Shown piece by piece: positions 22,492 to 32,749 of a DNA stretch of 64,000 nt. The stretch spans positions 1 through 64,000 of the forward strand of contig MPUH01000294.1 of the NCBI GenBank assembly GCA_001970955.1, read 5' to 3'. This DNA comes from Stentor coeruleus (taxonomy: Eukaryota; Ciliophora; Heterotrichea; Heterotrichida; Stentoridae). The notes beneath the pieces were generated by a model. The model was not told the DNA's origin. It worked only from the letters and a program-made list of their open reading frames with translations, and ran no database searches. Position 1 is the first letter of the stretch, and each line of letters opens with the position of its first letter. The position numbers and the translations under genes were made by a program.

Positions 22492-24719
22492 TTATTCAGT
22501 AAGTTCTTTTTCTAATTCTAAAACTTCCGGTTTGCATATACAAATTTCTGGCCTAATACTATTATCCTTAGCCAAAAACTCGCATGGTCCGGCATAAGAA
22601 TCCACTCTTCTCATATACATCACATTAAAAATCTTTTTCCCATGTTCATAATAAGGTACCTGAGGGTATGCATCATTAACATTTCTAGGCCTATATTTTC
22701 TCCAAGTCATTAAAACAACACTTTCAAAAAGTGCACTTTCAGACTCATTTACACTNCAAAATCCTTATCCTAAAATCCCTTATCCCATACCTTTATAAAA
22801 AAAACCTTAACATTTCTAGGCCTATATTTTCTCCAAGTCATTAAAACAACACTTTCAAAAAGTGCACTTTCAGACTCATTTACACTAAATTGCAACTTAT
22901 AATATTCCTCATCAGTTGATAACACCCAAAGTTTTACAACATCTTTTAAAGACATTTTCTGACAAACTTTAGCAAATGGGCTCATCCTAGGTTTATAAGC
23001 TTCTTCATTCATACTCATAATCAATGTGTTAGCAATTTCATATATAAAATCTTCATATTTTTCATTAACTTCTACAAATTTCAAACATGAACACCAGAAA
23101 GCAGGGACACCAATATCAAAACATGTTCTATTATTAGGGATTTTTTCTAATAACAAACTTACAGGTTTATATCTTATTGAAGTTTTCATTTTTATATCAG
23201 AATAAATTTGTGAATCTCTAGTCATATGGTTTTCTTGATTGTGTATTAGATGTAATTGAGTTGTATACAAGTCTAATTTTGATGTTAGTCTTTGAGAATT
23301 GTGATTAAGAATATCAATACTATTTGGTATTGTCTGTAATAAAGATTTAGATGCTATTATCAAACCTAATGGAAGTCTATGTTCATGTGAGCCATCAATT
23401 TTTTTAAACCAATCCCCATATCTCATCCCATGATCTCCAGTTATAATAAGTATTGTTTTTATAGATGATTGTTGGTTTAAATATGATTTAAGAAAATCTT
23501 TTGTATCTAAATCCATTGTTGAAATTAAAAGACCTGAAGATTCATGAGCTGTATTGATATGAGTAAATATCCATTGACTCAAATGTTTATAATTATATGA
23601 AAACTCTTTTATATAATTGTGTACATATACATGAGAATTATATTGACCTATACATCTTTGTTTCATAGAATTGTTTTCAAATTCATTAAACCGTCTTGCT
23701 GCACACCAAAATGATGTGCCGATATGGTCTATTGTAATATTTTTACCAAAGTATCTAGCGAGATCATCTGTACAGCCTTCTTCTATGAATAAAGTTGCGT
23801 ATTTTCGTTCATGACATTCTTTCCATATAGAGTTTTTGTAATGAAAATCTTCTTCGGGGATTTCCCAGAACATTTTGTAAGGGTTGTCACCAATAAGTTG
23901 TGGCATTATGTTATTAGCTGAAAACTCTCCCATAACATTATGGATTTTCATATCGAAAACCTGGAAATTTTCATTAAGTTCATTGTTTAGATAGTTTACT
24001 GTTTGAGGCATTTTTCTAAAGAAGGCTCTACGGCTAACTGAATCTAATGTTAGTGTAACAATTACAATTGGGTCTTTATGCGGTTGACGATTTAAGATTT
24101 CTTCTTTTGGTCGGTGTTTATATGTTACACTTTCTAAAAATTGTTTCTTATCTTCACTACATGTCCCAAATGCGTATTCTTGAGTTTTTGATTTCACTTG
24201 GAAAAGGTAGTTTGAAAAAGGTGTTGTGAACTCCCTTAAACCAAGAACTTCAGTTGTGTAGTCTTCTCCTAATACATATTTGCCTTTTTCTTTGTATTTG
24301 TCACAAGTCATTGTAAGACTATTCTTCTTAGTGTCAAGTTGGATAATATCTTCATTTTTATCAACTAATTCAGAACAATCAGGAAAATGTTTGTCAGGGA
24401 AAAGTTCTAAAGCTTCTTCCATAGTATACCCAAAAGATTCAGGTAAACATTGTATTAAAGGGTCTTCCTGGGTTATTCCTTCATCATCAAACAACTTTAT
24501 AATATTCTTCTTTTCAACTAAATCGTTATCTTTATACAAATTCCAAGAGCATGTTTCACAATCATATAAAGATTCATTAAATATCATAGCTGAAGAAAAT
24601 TTCTGTGTCCAAGGGTTAAATGCTTTAGATAAACTTACTCTTACCATTGAAACCTTCCATGAGACAAATCCTCCTATTGCCAAAAGAATTGCTATTATTC
24701 CAGCTCTGGCTAAATTCAT
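22492..24719 (-). CDS. DUF229 family ectoenzyme (alkaline-phosphatase/sulfatase fold), split by assembly join
   Basis: Starts at 24719 with an N-terminal membrane anchor (ARAGIIAILLAIGGFV) and a luminal/extracellular body. The DUF229 signatures are LDSVSRRAFFRKMP (nucleophile region), ITGDHGMRYGDW (metal-binding Asp-His) and HEHRLPLGLII. Several Cys and N-glycosylation sites fit a secreted location. The frame appears to end at 22770, but 22807-22886 is repeated exactly at 22676-22755 beside a single n at 22756. The true C-terminus (NDAYPQVPYYEHG ... ELEKELTE) lies in 22675-22492, reading directly on from RPRNV. Skipping the 131-nt artefact gives one complete protein ending TAA. Substrate unknown; the family is common in nematodes and protists. 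Confidence 0.85.
22676..22886. repeat. Exact 80-nt duplication around a one-base gap (assembly artefact)
   Basis: 22676-22755 and 22807-22886 are identical, with n at 22756 and about 50 nt between. The duplicated sequence is coding and makes sense only once in the DUF229 gene. This is the pattern expected when two overlapping contig ends are scaffolded without merging. Confidence 0.85.
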
Positions 24720-25332
24720 AATAATATATAAAAGCTAATAATATGATTTTTTACTTTAAAAATTATGTAATATTTATATGTGAGAGTATTTATTGATACT
24801 TAATAAGTTAATAGATTATGTTATGAAAGAAGGCTTATGTGGTAAAGTTTTTTTGAGTTAAAATTTAGTTTATTCGGTAAATGATGCAAATTTTTTTTTA
24901 CAATTTTGATAATTTTTTTGATGTTTTATGTTGAGTATAGTAAAATATATTTTGTATTTCTGGCCGAATGAATTTTAGATGAAACTTATCATTTTACGAA
25001 GAGAGACGATTTAGTAATTTTAAGAACTTATAAAATAAGGCACAATTTTAAAAGTTGTTTAGAAATACACGCTATGTGATTAATTCATATGATTTTTGGT
25101 TTATTAGTATTTAGTTAATAATAATTATCAAAAAACTTACAATATCTTAGTATATCAATCTTTATATTTTTACCAATTTTAAGTGCCAAGAGTATTTATC
25201 TAAAAGCACAATCCTTCTATAAACCAAAACTCCATTAACAAGGGCTGGAATAGTCAAGCGATAATTCCTAACTAATACTAAACCAAAACTCCAAAAAAAA
25301 AAATGTTATTGTCATTAGTTTCTATAATAAAA
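24720..25332. other. Divergent spacer, no further gene
   Basis: Separates the minus-strand DUF229 gene from the plus-strand PABP-like gene. The left half is G/T-rich and the right end C/A-rich, consistent with two 5' flanks back to back. No defined promoter motif could be identified. Confidence 0.6.
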
Positions 25333-26742
25333 ATGGCAGACTCAACGCGCATACTAGTCACAGGGCTTAAAATCTCAACAACTGAAGCTGCAGTTCTTCA
25401 AGAGTTCAAAAAATTTGGGGAAATCCAATACATCCGGCTTAAAAAAAGCAAACATAGCTTTTCATGCGTGATTTCCTTTTCCCATGCAGACTCAGCCTAC
25501 TCTTCAAGAATCCAATACAATGGCAAGATCGTCTTAGGAAGTAGGATTAACGTGGTTCTTAATTCATGTTTTCCAATAAAAGATTATTCGACCAATATCT
25601 TTATCAAAAACATCCCGCCACAAATGGATACCGCTGAACTTGAAGAACATTTTAAGTGTTTTGGTCATATAGTAAACTCAAAAATTGTTTATGATATTAA
25701 TGGAAACTCTCTTGGGTATGGATTTTTGATGTTTAGTTGTAAAGAAGCTGCAGAAAAAGCTTTAGATAAAGTTTCTGGGATTAATGCTGGTGGGATATGG
25801 CTTGAAATTAAAGCTTTTGTACCGAAACATTATAGGAAAATAGAATTTACGAACTTGTATGTGAGGGGTTTTGATGATGGGTTTACACAGGAAGACCTTG
25901 TTAAAGAATTTTCAGTTTTTGGAAATGTGGTTTCAAGCATTGTTTGCCATAAGAATGGAGTGCATTTTGGTTTTGTCAGTTTTTCATCAGGAGAAAGTGT
26001 CAATTTAGCTATAAAAGAACTCCATGGTAAGAAGCACAGCAGGGGTTTTGAGTGGTTTTTAAGTCTGAACATAAGCCGCAATGAAAGACTGATTGGACAT
26101 AAAATCAAAAACCGCATAAACGAAGAAAATTGGCAAAAAACGAACTTGTACATAAAAAACTGGCCTATCGAGCTCCAGGAAGACCAACTCCGAAGTGTTT
26201 TTTCTCGTTACGGCAAGATTGATTCAGTCAAAATGCTCATGCAAGACTGTCTAACATTATATTACAACCACCCCGTCTCTGAAAAACGTTTAACAGGCCA
26301 GGTTTTCATAAGTTTCTATGAAGAAAAATCAGTTGAAGCTGTCTTGCGTGCTATGAAACATACACTTATCAATGGAACTTTGTTAAAAATCTATAGATGG
26401 GTACCTAAAGGATCTTTTCATAAAGGAATTTATAAACCTAAACAATATAAAACAAATATTCCAAGTCAGGTTCAGATACAAAAACCTAGTAATGATGCTG
26501 TTATGTATTTTAACTTTGAAAAGTTTAGAAATAGCAAGCCTGAAGATAGGAAAAGGATTTTTGGTGAAGCAATATATCAGGAAATATTTAAAAAATACGA
26601 TAAATTGACTGGGAAAATCACTGGGATGATTATTGAACTGGATGAATATGAACTGCTGAGTATGATGGAGAATAAAAAGATTCTTTACCAGAAAGCGAAG
26701 GAAGCTATGAAAATTTTAGGGGCACATATGAATGAGGTTTAA
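25333..26742 (+). CDS. Poly(A)-binding-protein-like factor: four RRMs and a MLLE domain
   Basis: 469 residues from the ATG at 25333 (MADSTR); an upstream in-frame ATG at 25303 adds ten hydrophobic residues and seems less likely. Four RRMs: RRM1 (RILVTGLKI...), RRM2 (NIFIKNIPPQ..., RNP1-like LGYGFLMF), RRM3 (NLYVRGF..., VHFGFVSF), RRM4 (NLYIKNWP..., LTGQVFISF). After a linker comes a C-terminal MLLE/PABC domain (KITGMIIELDEYELLSMMEN). The four-RRM plus MLLE order is that of cytoplasmic poly(A)-binding protein. The RNP1 of RRM1 and RRM4 is degenerate and the linker is short, so this is a divergent paralogue rather than the canonical PABP. Single exon. Confidence 0.85.
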   Translation: MADSTRILVTGLKISTTEAAVLQEFKKFGEIQYIRLKKSKHSFSCVISFSHADSAYSSRIQYNGKIVLGSRINVVLNSCFPIKDYSTNIFIKNIPPQMDTAELEEHFKCFGHIVNSKIVYDINGNSLGYGFLMFSCKEAAEKALDKVSGINAGGIWLEIKAFVPKHYRKIEFTNLYVRGFDDGFTQEDLVKEFSVFGNVVSSIVCHKNGVHFGFVSFSSGESVNLAIKELHGKKHSRGFEWFLSLNISRNERLIGHKIKNRINEENWQKTNLYIKNWPIELQEDQLRSVFSRYGKIDSVKMLMQDCLTLYYNHPVSEKRLTGQVFISFYEEKSVEAVLRAMKHTLINGTLLKIYRWVPKGSFHKGIYKPKQYKTNIPSQVQIQKPSNDAVMYFNFEKFRNSKPEDRKRIFGEAIYQEIFKKYDKLTGKITGMIIELDEYELLSMMENKKILYQKAKEAMKILGAHMNEV

Positions 26743-26785
26743 TTGTAAAATATGAATTTTTTTAGATAAATTAGATAGTAAGAGT

Positions 26786-29740
26786 ATGTCGGAAATACTA
26801 AGAAAAAGGCTTGCAAACCGTCTGCAAGCTGATACTTTCGCAAAATCAAGAGACAAAACACCAACAGGCGAACGTGCAAAACTAGTCCCAAGTCTTCAAT
26901 TGGACCAAACCCGATCATTATCAACCTTAAAAAAACTAGAAAAACTCAAACCAATCTCCCCTTTCCTACCAAACAAACTAGAAGGGACTTATACTGAAAG
27001 GCCAACAGGTTCAACAACTCCAATCATCCTAAGAGACCATCATTCAAATCTTCTTCAAAATTCATCAAGAAATGCAACAAAACGCAAAACACCGCTAAAA
27101 ATCCTATCAAAACTTAAACCTATGCATTTACATGGTGACCTAGGATTTAATCAAAACAATCCTAACAACCTTTTTGCGTTTATCAACAAAATCAAATCAG
27201 ACCCTGACCTTCACGATGATTTTTGGTATTTTAATAGAGGTGACTCTCCTTATGATTTAATATTAGCAAGTTTCTTAAAAAAAAATCCTGATGATTATTA
27301 TACTTTAAGCTATAGGGGAATAGCCCATTATATCAAAGGAGAAGTAACATTTTTAACCTTAGAAGATTGGGAAAGAGAAGCTTATTTGTATAAAAAGTTC
27401 AAAATGATACCTTTTTTTGCTAAATACAGGAAATGGAAAAGTTTTGCTATATGGATGAAAAGGAGAAGAGCAACTATGATGGAAGAAGTTAAATTGGTAC
27501 TTGAAAGGAATTTACCTTTTTTAGATAATGACTTACAAGAAGGGTTTTTGAGTATGAGACAAAAATGCGCAACTTTATCAAAACTTGATATACTAGATTT
27601 ACCTGTAGATAAAACAAGAACACTTCATGAGTTTAACGATGATCAAAGATCAAAAGCTGTTATGCGGTCTAATGATATTAAATATATTGAAGACTCTTTA
27701 TTAGAAAAACTTAAATCAGTATGTTCAGGGTCTACAGATAGATTTATTAGATCAAATATAACTGGAAGTATTTTAGATAAAGAAGAAACTTTAACTGCTA
27801 AAGATCTTCCACATACACATGAAGCTGTTATAAGAAGTCATTTACAACATTTAGGGAAATTTATAAGGTTACTTGATTATATGCTTATAAATGCTAAAGT
27901 TTGCTTTTGTACTAATGTTTTTGCTAAACTTTATAATTATGCGGCTATGCAAAGCTATGATAAAAGTGGAAAGAGAAGTAAAGGGATTTTGTATATGGAT
28001 AGTGTTTTTAATGTTACTGAAGTTGGGTTTAGTCCTGAAATTAATAATGTTAAAACTTCATTTAAAAGAGCTGCGGAAAGGGCGGAAAAAACTATTTTTG
28101 AAAGGCCTTTTTTTGCTGAAGCTTATGATTTTAGTAAATATGTTAAATCACTTGCAGAATTTGAAGAGACTCCTTTAGTTAGTGATATTGATCCTGTTAT
28201 AATTTCTAGGAATAATAATGAAATTGTTGAGTTTCAAAAAAAAATTACTTTAGCTTTGGAAAGCTATGGTGAAAAAATTAAAAACTTTGGACAGACTTGG
28301 ATGGCTCATTTAAAAACCTACCAAACTAATAAAGCATTTAAAGTTAATAAACTCAGAAAGTATGATATTGACAATCTCAACAGGATAATTGTAAGATATA
28401 AAAAACAAATTGAAACTTTTAATAACTTACCTGAATATGTTGAAATCGAGATTTTTAAAATTAATCTCCAGCCTTTAAAATCTAAACTACTCCCATCATC
28501 TTTAGAATGCATCGAAAAAATAAGAAAATTCCTCCCTGAGCTTGCAAATGAAAATGCAACAGTTATATTAAAAGAGCTTATATCTAATAATAAAATTCTT
28601 TCATTCATTCCTGGAAGCATTCACGATTATATTAACCATAGTGAAAAAATAAAGCAAATCGAAGACAAATCCGAAAGCCTTGCTCTAAAAGTATTAAACC
28701 TCAAAGATTTCATTGAACTTTTACAAACACATTTAATGACACTTTCTCAAGACCTAAAAGAAAAAAACTCAGAAATTTCTCGAAATTATGATAAAATGCG
28801 TACAAGTCTCAATTTTACCCTTATGAGGGCAGAGCAGACAAAATACAAATTCACAAAAATTTTGAAAATGGAAATAAAACAAGTAAATGGCAAATTGGAT
28901 AAAATAGCAAAAAAACTTAGAAACGATAAATTTAGTGATAAAACTTCATTTCCTAAAATTGTTGTAGAATTACTTAAAGAAGTATCTTTAGATGTTAATG
29001 ATTTATATACAGATACAAGGAATTTTATAAGTTATCAAGATATTTTAGAACTACCAAGAAGTAATTTTTCAGGAGTTGATGCGATAAAAGAAACTTATGA
29101 GTTACTTTATATTATGTGGAATGGTATTTATAATTGGGATATAAAGGTGAAAAACTGGAGTATTCAAGCTATTGATAAGATAAATGCTGAAGATCTAAGC
29201 AGGCAGACTGAAAAGTATTATAAAAAAGCTTTGAAGTCATTAAAATTAGAAGAAAGTGGGAATTTTGTTGGCAGATACTTTATGGAACTTGTAAAAAGAA
29301 TAAGAGATTATGTGCCAATTATCAAAGATCTTCTATGTCCAGTTTTTAAACCCAGACATTTCAAAATTATTCAAGAAATCCTTGGAAACTCGATGAATAT
29401 ATATTCAGGAACTTATAAATTTTATGAAATGATTCAATCATCAATATTTGCATATAAAGATCAAATAAACAGTGTTGCACAATCAGCAATTAAAGAAGCG
29501 GAATTAGAAGAAAAACTTAAAAAATTGCTTCAACCATTACAAAAATATGACCCTGATTCTAAATTTGAAATTGATAAAGACCTTCATTCTTATTCAGAAG
29601 TTGTAGCTTTTAAGAATCTTTTGCAAAAAACTCAAAATAATTTGGATGATATTATAGAAGAAGATCATAGTGAACCACTTAAAGGGACTATTGATAAATG
29701 GAAAAAACGATTGTCTATTTTATATGACACTTTATATTAA
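26786..29740 (+). CDS. Dynein heavy-chain stem-like protein without motor domain
   Basis: 984 residues, starting 43 nt after the PABP-like stop on the same strand. Residues about 145-240 match the N-terminal region of inner-arm dynein heavy chains of the DNAH6/7/12 kind: FWYFNRGDSPYDL, DDYYTLSYRGIAHYI, then WEREAYLYKKFKMIPFF and YRKWKSFAIWMK. The remainder is largely helical with coiled-coil stretches (for example about 490-700), as in the DHC tail. The frame ends TAA at 29740. No linker, AAA+ or microtubule-binding domain follows in the next 400 nt, and no 15-nt intron bridges the stop. It is therefore a stand-alone stem-like protein, perhaps an axonemal adaptor, or a truncated gene. Ordinary heavy chains exceed 4000 residues. 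Confidence 0.7.
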   Translation: MSEILRKRLANRLQADTFAKSRDKTPTGERAKLVPSLQLDQTRSLSTLKKLEKLKPISPFLPNKLEGTYTERPTGSTTPIILRDHHSNLLQNSSRNATKRKTPLKILSKLKPMHLHGDLGFNQNNPNNLFAFINKIKSDPDLHDDFWYFNRGDSPYDLILASFLKKNPDDYYTLSYRGIAHYIKGEVTFLTLEDWEREAYLYKKFKMIPFFAKYRKWKSFAIWMKRRRATMMEEVKLVLERNLPFLDNDLQEGFLSMRQKCATLSKLDILDLPVDKTRTLHEFNDDQRSKAVMRSNDIKYIEDSLLEKLKSVCSGSTDRFIRSNITGSILDKEETLTAKDLPHTHEAVIRSHLQHLGKFIRLLDYMLINAKVCFCTNVFAKLYNYAAMQSYDKSGKRSKGILYMDSVFNVTEVGFSPEINNVKTSFKRAAERAEKTIFERPFFAEAYDFSKYVKSLAEFEETPLVSDIDPVIISRNNNEIVEFQKKITLALESYGEKIKNFGQTWMAHLKTYQTNKAFKVNKLRKYDIDNLNRIIVRYKKQIETFNNLPEYVEIEIFKINLQPLKSKLLPSSLECIEKIRKFLPELANENATVILKELISNNKILSFIPGSIHDYINHSEKIKQIEDKSESLALKVLNLKDFIELLQTHLMTLSQDLKEKNSEISRNYDKMRTSLNFTLMRAEQTKYKFTKILKMEIKQVNGKLDKIAKKLRNDKFSDKTSFPKIVVELLKEVSLDVNDLYTDTRNFISYQDILELPRSNFSGVDAIKETYELLYIMWNGIYNWDIKVKNWSIQAIDKINAEDLSRQTEKYYKKALKSLKLEESGNFVGRYFMELVKRIRDYVPIIKDLLCPVFKPRHFKIIQEILGNSMNIYSGTYKFYEMIQSSIFAYKDQINSVAQSAIKEAELEEKLKKLLQPLQKYDPDSKFEIDKDLHSYSEVVAFKNLLQKTQNNLDDIIEEDHSEPLKGTIDKWKKRLSILYDTLY

Positions 29741-30200
29741 TTATCTAATAAAGTGATTGTTATATTGTTTATTTATTAGATATTAAAAGAGATAATAATA
29801 TATTTCTTATTGAGAAGAGATTTATGAAGTTATATTTTAATAAACTTTGTAGGGATAAATATTATAATAAGGTTAAGTAATATAAAAAGAGATTAAGAAA
29901 TTGTTAGATTTTTAATATTTGTATATATAACAACATTATAAATCCATAAAAATCTTTTTACAGTTAAATCACCCTTAATTAACTATTAAACCATCCAGCC
30001 TAATACTATAAAAAAATGTTCTAAAATCAAATTAATAGGAAAAATATAAACTCCCTTTTCTTAAATGCATAATTCAAAACTCTTCATATTACTAATTATA
30101 AGAAAATTCCTTATCGGGAATATCACATCTCAAACTTCTAAAAAAACTACTGCTTTCCATATATTTCCCATAATGCTTATTTATAAATATGCAAATTTTC
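29741..30200. other. Spacer, no gene seen
   Basis: 460 nt of AT-rich sequence between convergent genes. G-rich near 29,800 and C-rich near 30,000, as expected for two 3' flanks facing each other. No DHC continuation is present. Confidence 0.65.
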
Positions 30201-30464
30201 TTATTTACTCTCTATACTTAATGCATCTTTAAAATTTTCTGATAACTGGGAATTTAAGACTTGCCCAATATTTGAAATATTTCTTGACTCCTCGTTTTTA
30301 GAATTTTCCTCGCGTATTATAAAAAGAAATTTATTGAAACTCTTAAATCCATTTGATTTCACTAGTTGATCTTGTAAAGTAGACAATGTTTCTTTTTTAT
30401 ATTCGATTCTTTCATTTTTTAGTTCAATTATCCCACTGGAATCTTTGGAAGGACCACAACCCAT
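30201..30464 (-). CDS. Small protein with dual-acylation N-terminus (MGCGPSK)
   Basis: 87 residues starting MGCGPSKD. Gly2, Ser6 and Lys7 form a strong N-myristoylation signal and Cys3 a palmitoylation site, so plasma-membrane or cilium-membrane attachment is predicted. The body is charged and probably helical (KNERIEYKKETLSTLQDQL). No known domain. ATG at 30464, TAA stop, no intron. The short length leaves some doubt, but the acylation motif and stop usage support a real gene. Confidence 0.68.
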   Translation of the reverse strand: MGCGPSKDSSGIIELKNERIEYKKETLSTLQDQLVKSNGFKSFNKFLFIIREENSKNEESRNISNIGQVLNSQLSENFKDALSIESK

Positions 30465-31239
30465 ATTTATTATTAAATTGAAAAAAAACTTTGAAATAAA
30501 AAAAAAGTTGCATGGTTTTAGTAACAGAAAGGGAAGTATGTATTAAGTAAAGGTTTTTTAGTATAAGTTGATACTTTTACAATTTTTAAAACTATGGAAA
30601 TCGAATTATTTGTGAATAGCCCTAAGATTTTTGAAATTAAAATATTTGCACTAGGGTAATAAAATAGAAATCACCTGGCATCTTGAAATAGTTTATAAAT
30701 GCTAATTATTACTTATTATACTTGACTTGGCATATCAAAATTAAATAATTTCGATAATAAAGCTTCTGTTTGTTGTAAAATAGTATAAAAATATTCTTGC
30801 TATATCAGTAGTAAGCTATTATACAAAATGCATTATAAAACTAAACTTCCATATTATAAAAAACAAGGAGAAGTTAATGATTTGCATTTATATAATAATT
30901 CTATATGTTTAGAAAGGTAAAACTTTTCTATTAGAAGGCTGAAATGAAAAAAATACACCAAAAATATTTATAAGAAAGATTGGATTGTATTTCAGATAGC
31001 GCGTTATCATTTTGATATTTTATCATTACAAATTATTAATAAACTTTTATATATCAATTATAGCATACAAATTTTATAAAGATTATTCCTAAACTATTTT
31101 TAATAATATAAAATGATAAGATTTTTACACCTAAATACATTTACTAAAATATTGAGGTAGATTTACATATTAAAATTTATCAGTTATATTTAATAAAACA
31201 TAATATTTTTGGTTTTAATAAAATTCTTATATATTAATA
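30465..31239. other. 775-nt AT-rich spacer, no gene seen
   Basis: Lies between two minus-strand genes. No coding frame of note and no repeat. Confidence 0.65.
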
Positions 31240-32625
31240 TTACTTTGGTAAAGGGGTCAAAGAAGTTTTCAGGCTCATTCTTGAATAATTGCATTTTGAA
31301 TAATCCAAATCAAAATCATTTTCATGACGGAAATGAGGAGAAAATGATTTCAATGCAGGAGGAGTTTGATTAAGAAGTCTATATATCGGTGTCAAACTAT
31401 GAAGTTGTCCACTTTTCACTTTTCCTGTTTCTTCAAGAGTAAGATTTTTTATTTTAGGTTTAGAATTCAAAGTATGTATTTGATGTCTAACTGAAGTGAT
31501 CATAAGTTTTGCCTTAGATCTTTTATACGATCTATCAAAAGTTTCACTATTATAGTTTTTAATATCAGAAAAACTGTTTTCTATACTCGGGATATATCTC
31601 AGCCTATCAGCTCTAATATTTTCACGTATATTCGATGAGTCCTGAAGAAACTTAATCGAATCATCAGCTCTGATTCTTCCAAAAAAATCAATTTTTTTCA
31701 TACACATCAACTCCCCCCTTACCACACAAGTGCATGTCAAAGTTCTTGAAATCCCTTTCAATAATTCTTCATCACCAAAAATTTCCCCTGCACTCAAAAG
31801 GGCAATTTTTGGGGTTATTTTCAAAGGTGTTAATACAACTTTCTTTCCAGTCATCCCAATATTAAATACTTCATGTCTTTGATTTTTAGGTGTATGTTGT
31901 TTTTTAGAAAATTCAAACTCACCTTTTTTTATTATATAAAATTCTTCAGGTATATCTCCTTCTTTATATACAATTTGGTTTCTATGATAAATTTTGCTTT
32001 TAAAATTGTAACTTAATTTTTCTAATGATTTTTTAGTCCATGATGAAAAAAGGCTTATTGAGTGTAGAAAACTTACCATTTCTTCAAGTTTTTTTTCTTC
32101 GGCTTTGCCTAGGATTTGTAAGTAGTCAGTTTTTTGAAGGACCATAAACTGACTATTTTCTATACATTTTATTGTTGCGGAACGGGGCTGTTTGCGGATT
32201 AGGGCTAATTCACCAAAAGACATTCCTGTATCGAGTTTAGCTACTTCTAAACTATAATCATCATTATAAGGAAACGTTAAAATACTAACCATACCAGATA
32301 AGATGATATAAAATTTATCCCCACTATCTCCTTGGTTAAATACAATCTAAATAAAAATTACATCTCCAGACTTATATTCTTCAAAACTAATTGCTTGACA
32401 GAAGTGTGTAAAAGTTGATTCACCAAGTTGTAATATATTTTCTCTGACAAACGGAAACGATCTTACTAAAAACTTTAACATCATCATATTTTTACCACTT
32501 CTTATATGGGTAGGTGTTAAAAGGATGTCTACAAGTGTTTTGTGTTTAAATTCAGGAGTACCTTTTTTTAGTTCATCAAGGATCTTGGGCGAGAAAATGA
32601 ATTTTGTTAATAGGCTTATATCCAT
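31240..32625 (-). CDS. Cyclic-nucleotide-binding-domain protein
   Basis: Exon 1 is 32625-32362, intron 32361-32347 is gtaatttttatttag, exon 2 is 32346-31240; 456 residues. The intron lies inside the first CNB domain, so neither exon alone shows it whole. CNB1 (about residues 75-165): SGDIVFNQGDSGDKFYIILSG, then the phosphate-binding cassette FGELALIRKQPRSATI, with the Glu and Arg needed for cyclic nucleotide binding. CNB2 (about 175-305): VYKEGDIPEEFYIIKKGEF, with a degenerate cassette FGDEELLKGISRTLT. The C-terminal 140 residues are basic and unstructured. There is no kinase domain and no obvious PKA pseudosubstrate, so it is either a PKA regulatory-like protein or a stand-alone sensor. Confidence 0.88.
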
Positions 32626-32749
32626 AAAATGTGTAAAAGGTAAACTAAATAAAGATTATGTCTAAAAAATAACCAAAAAAGGCTATGAAAATTTTAAAGC
32701 TTTTATCTAAAGCTTTATAGACAACAATAAATTTTAAACTAATAATTTT

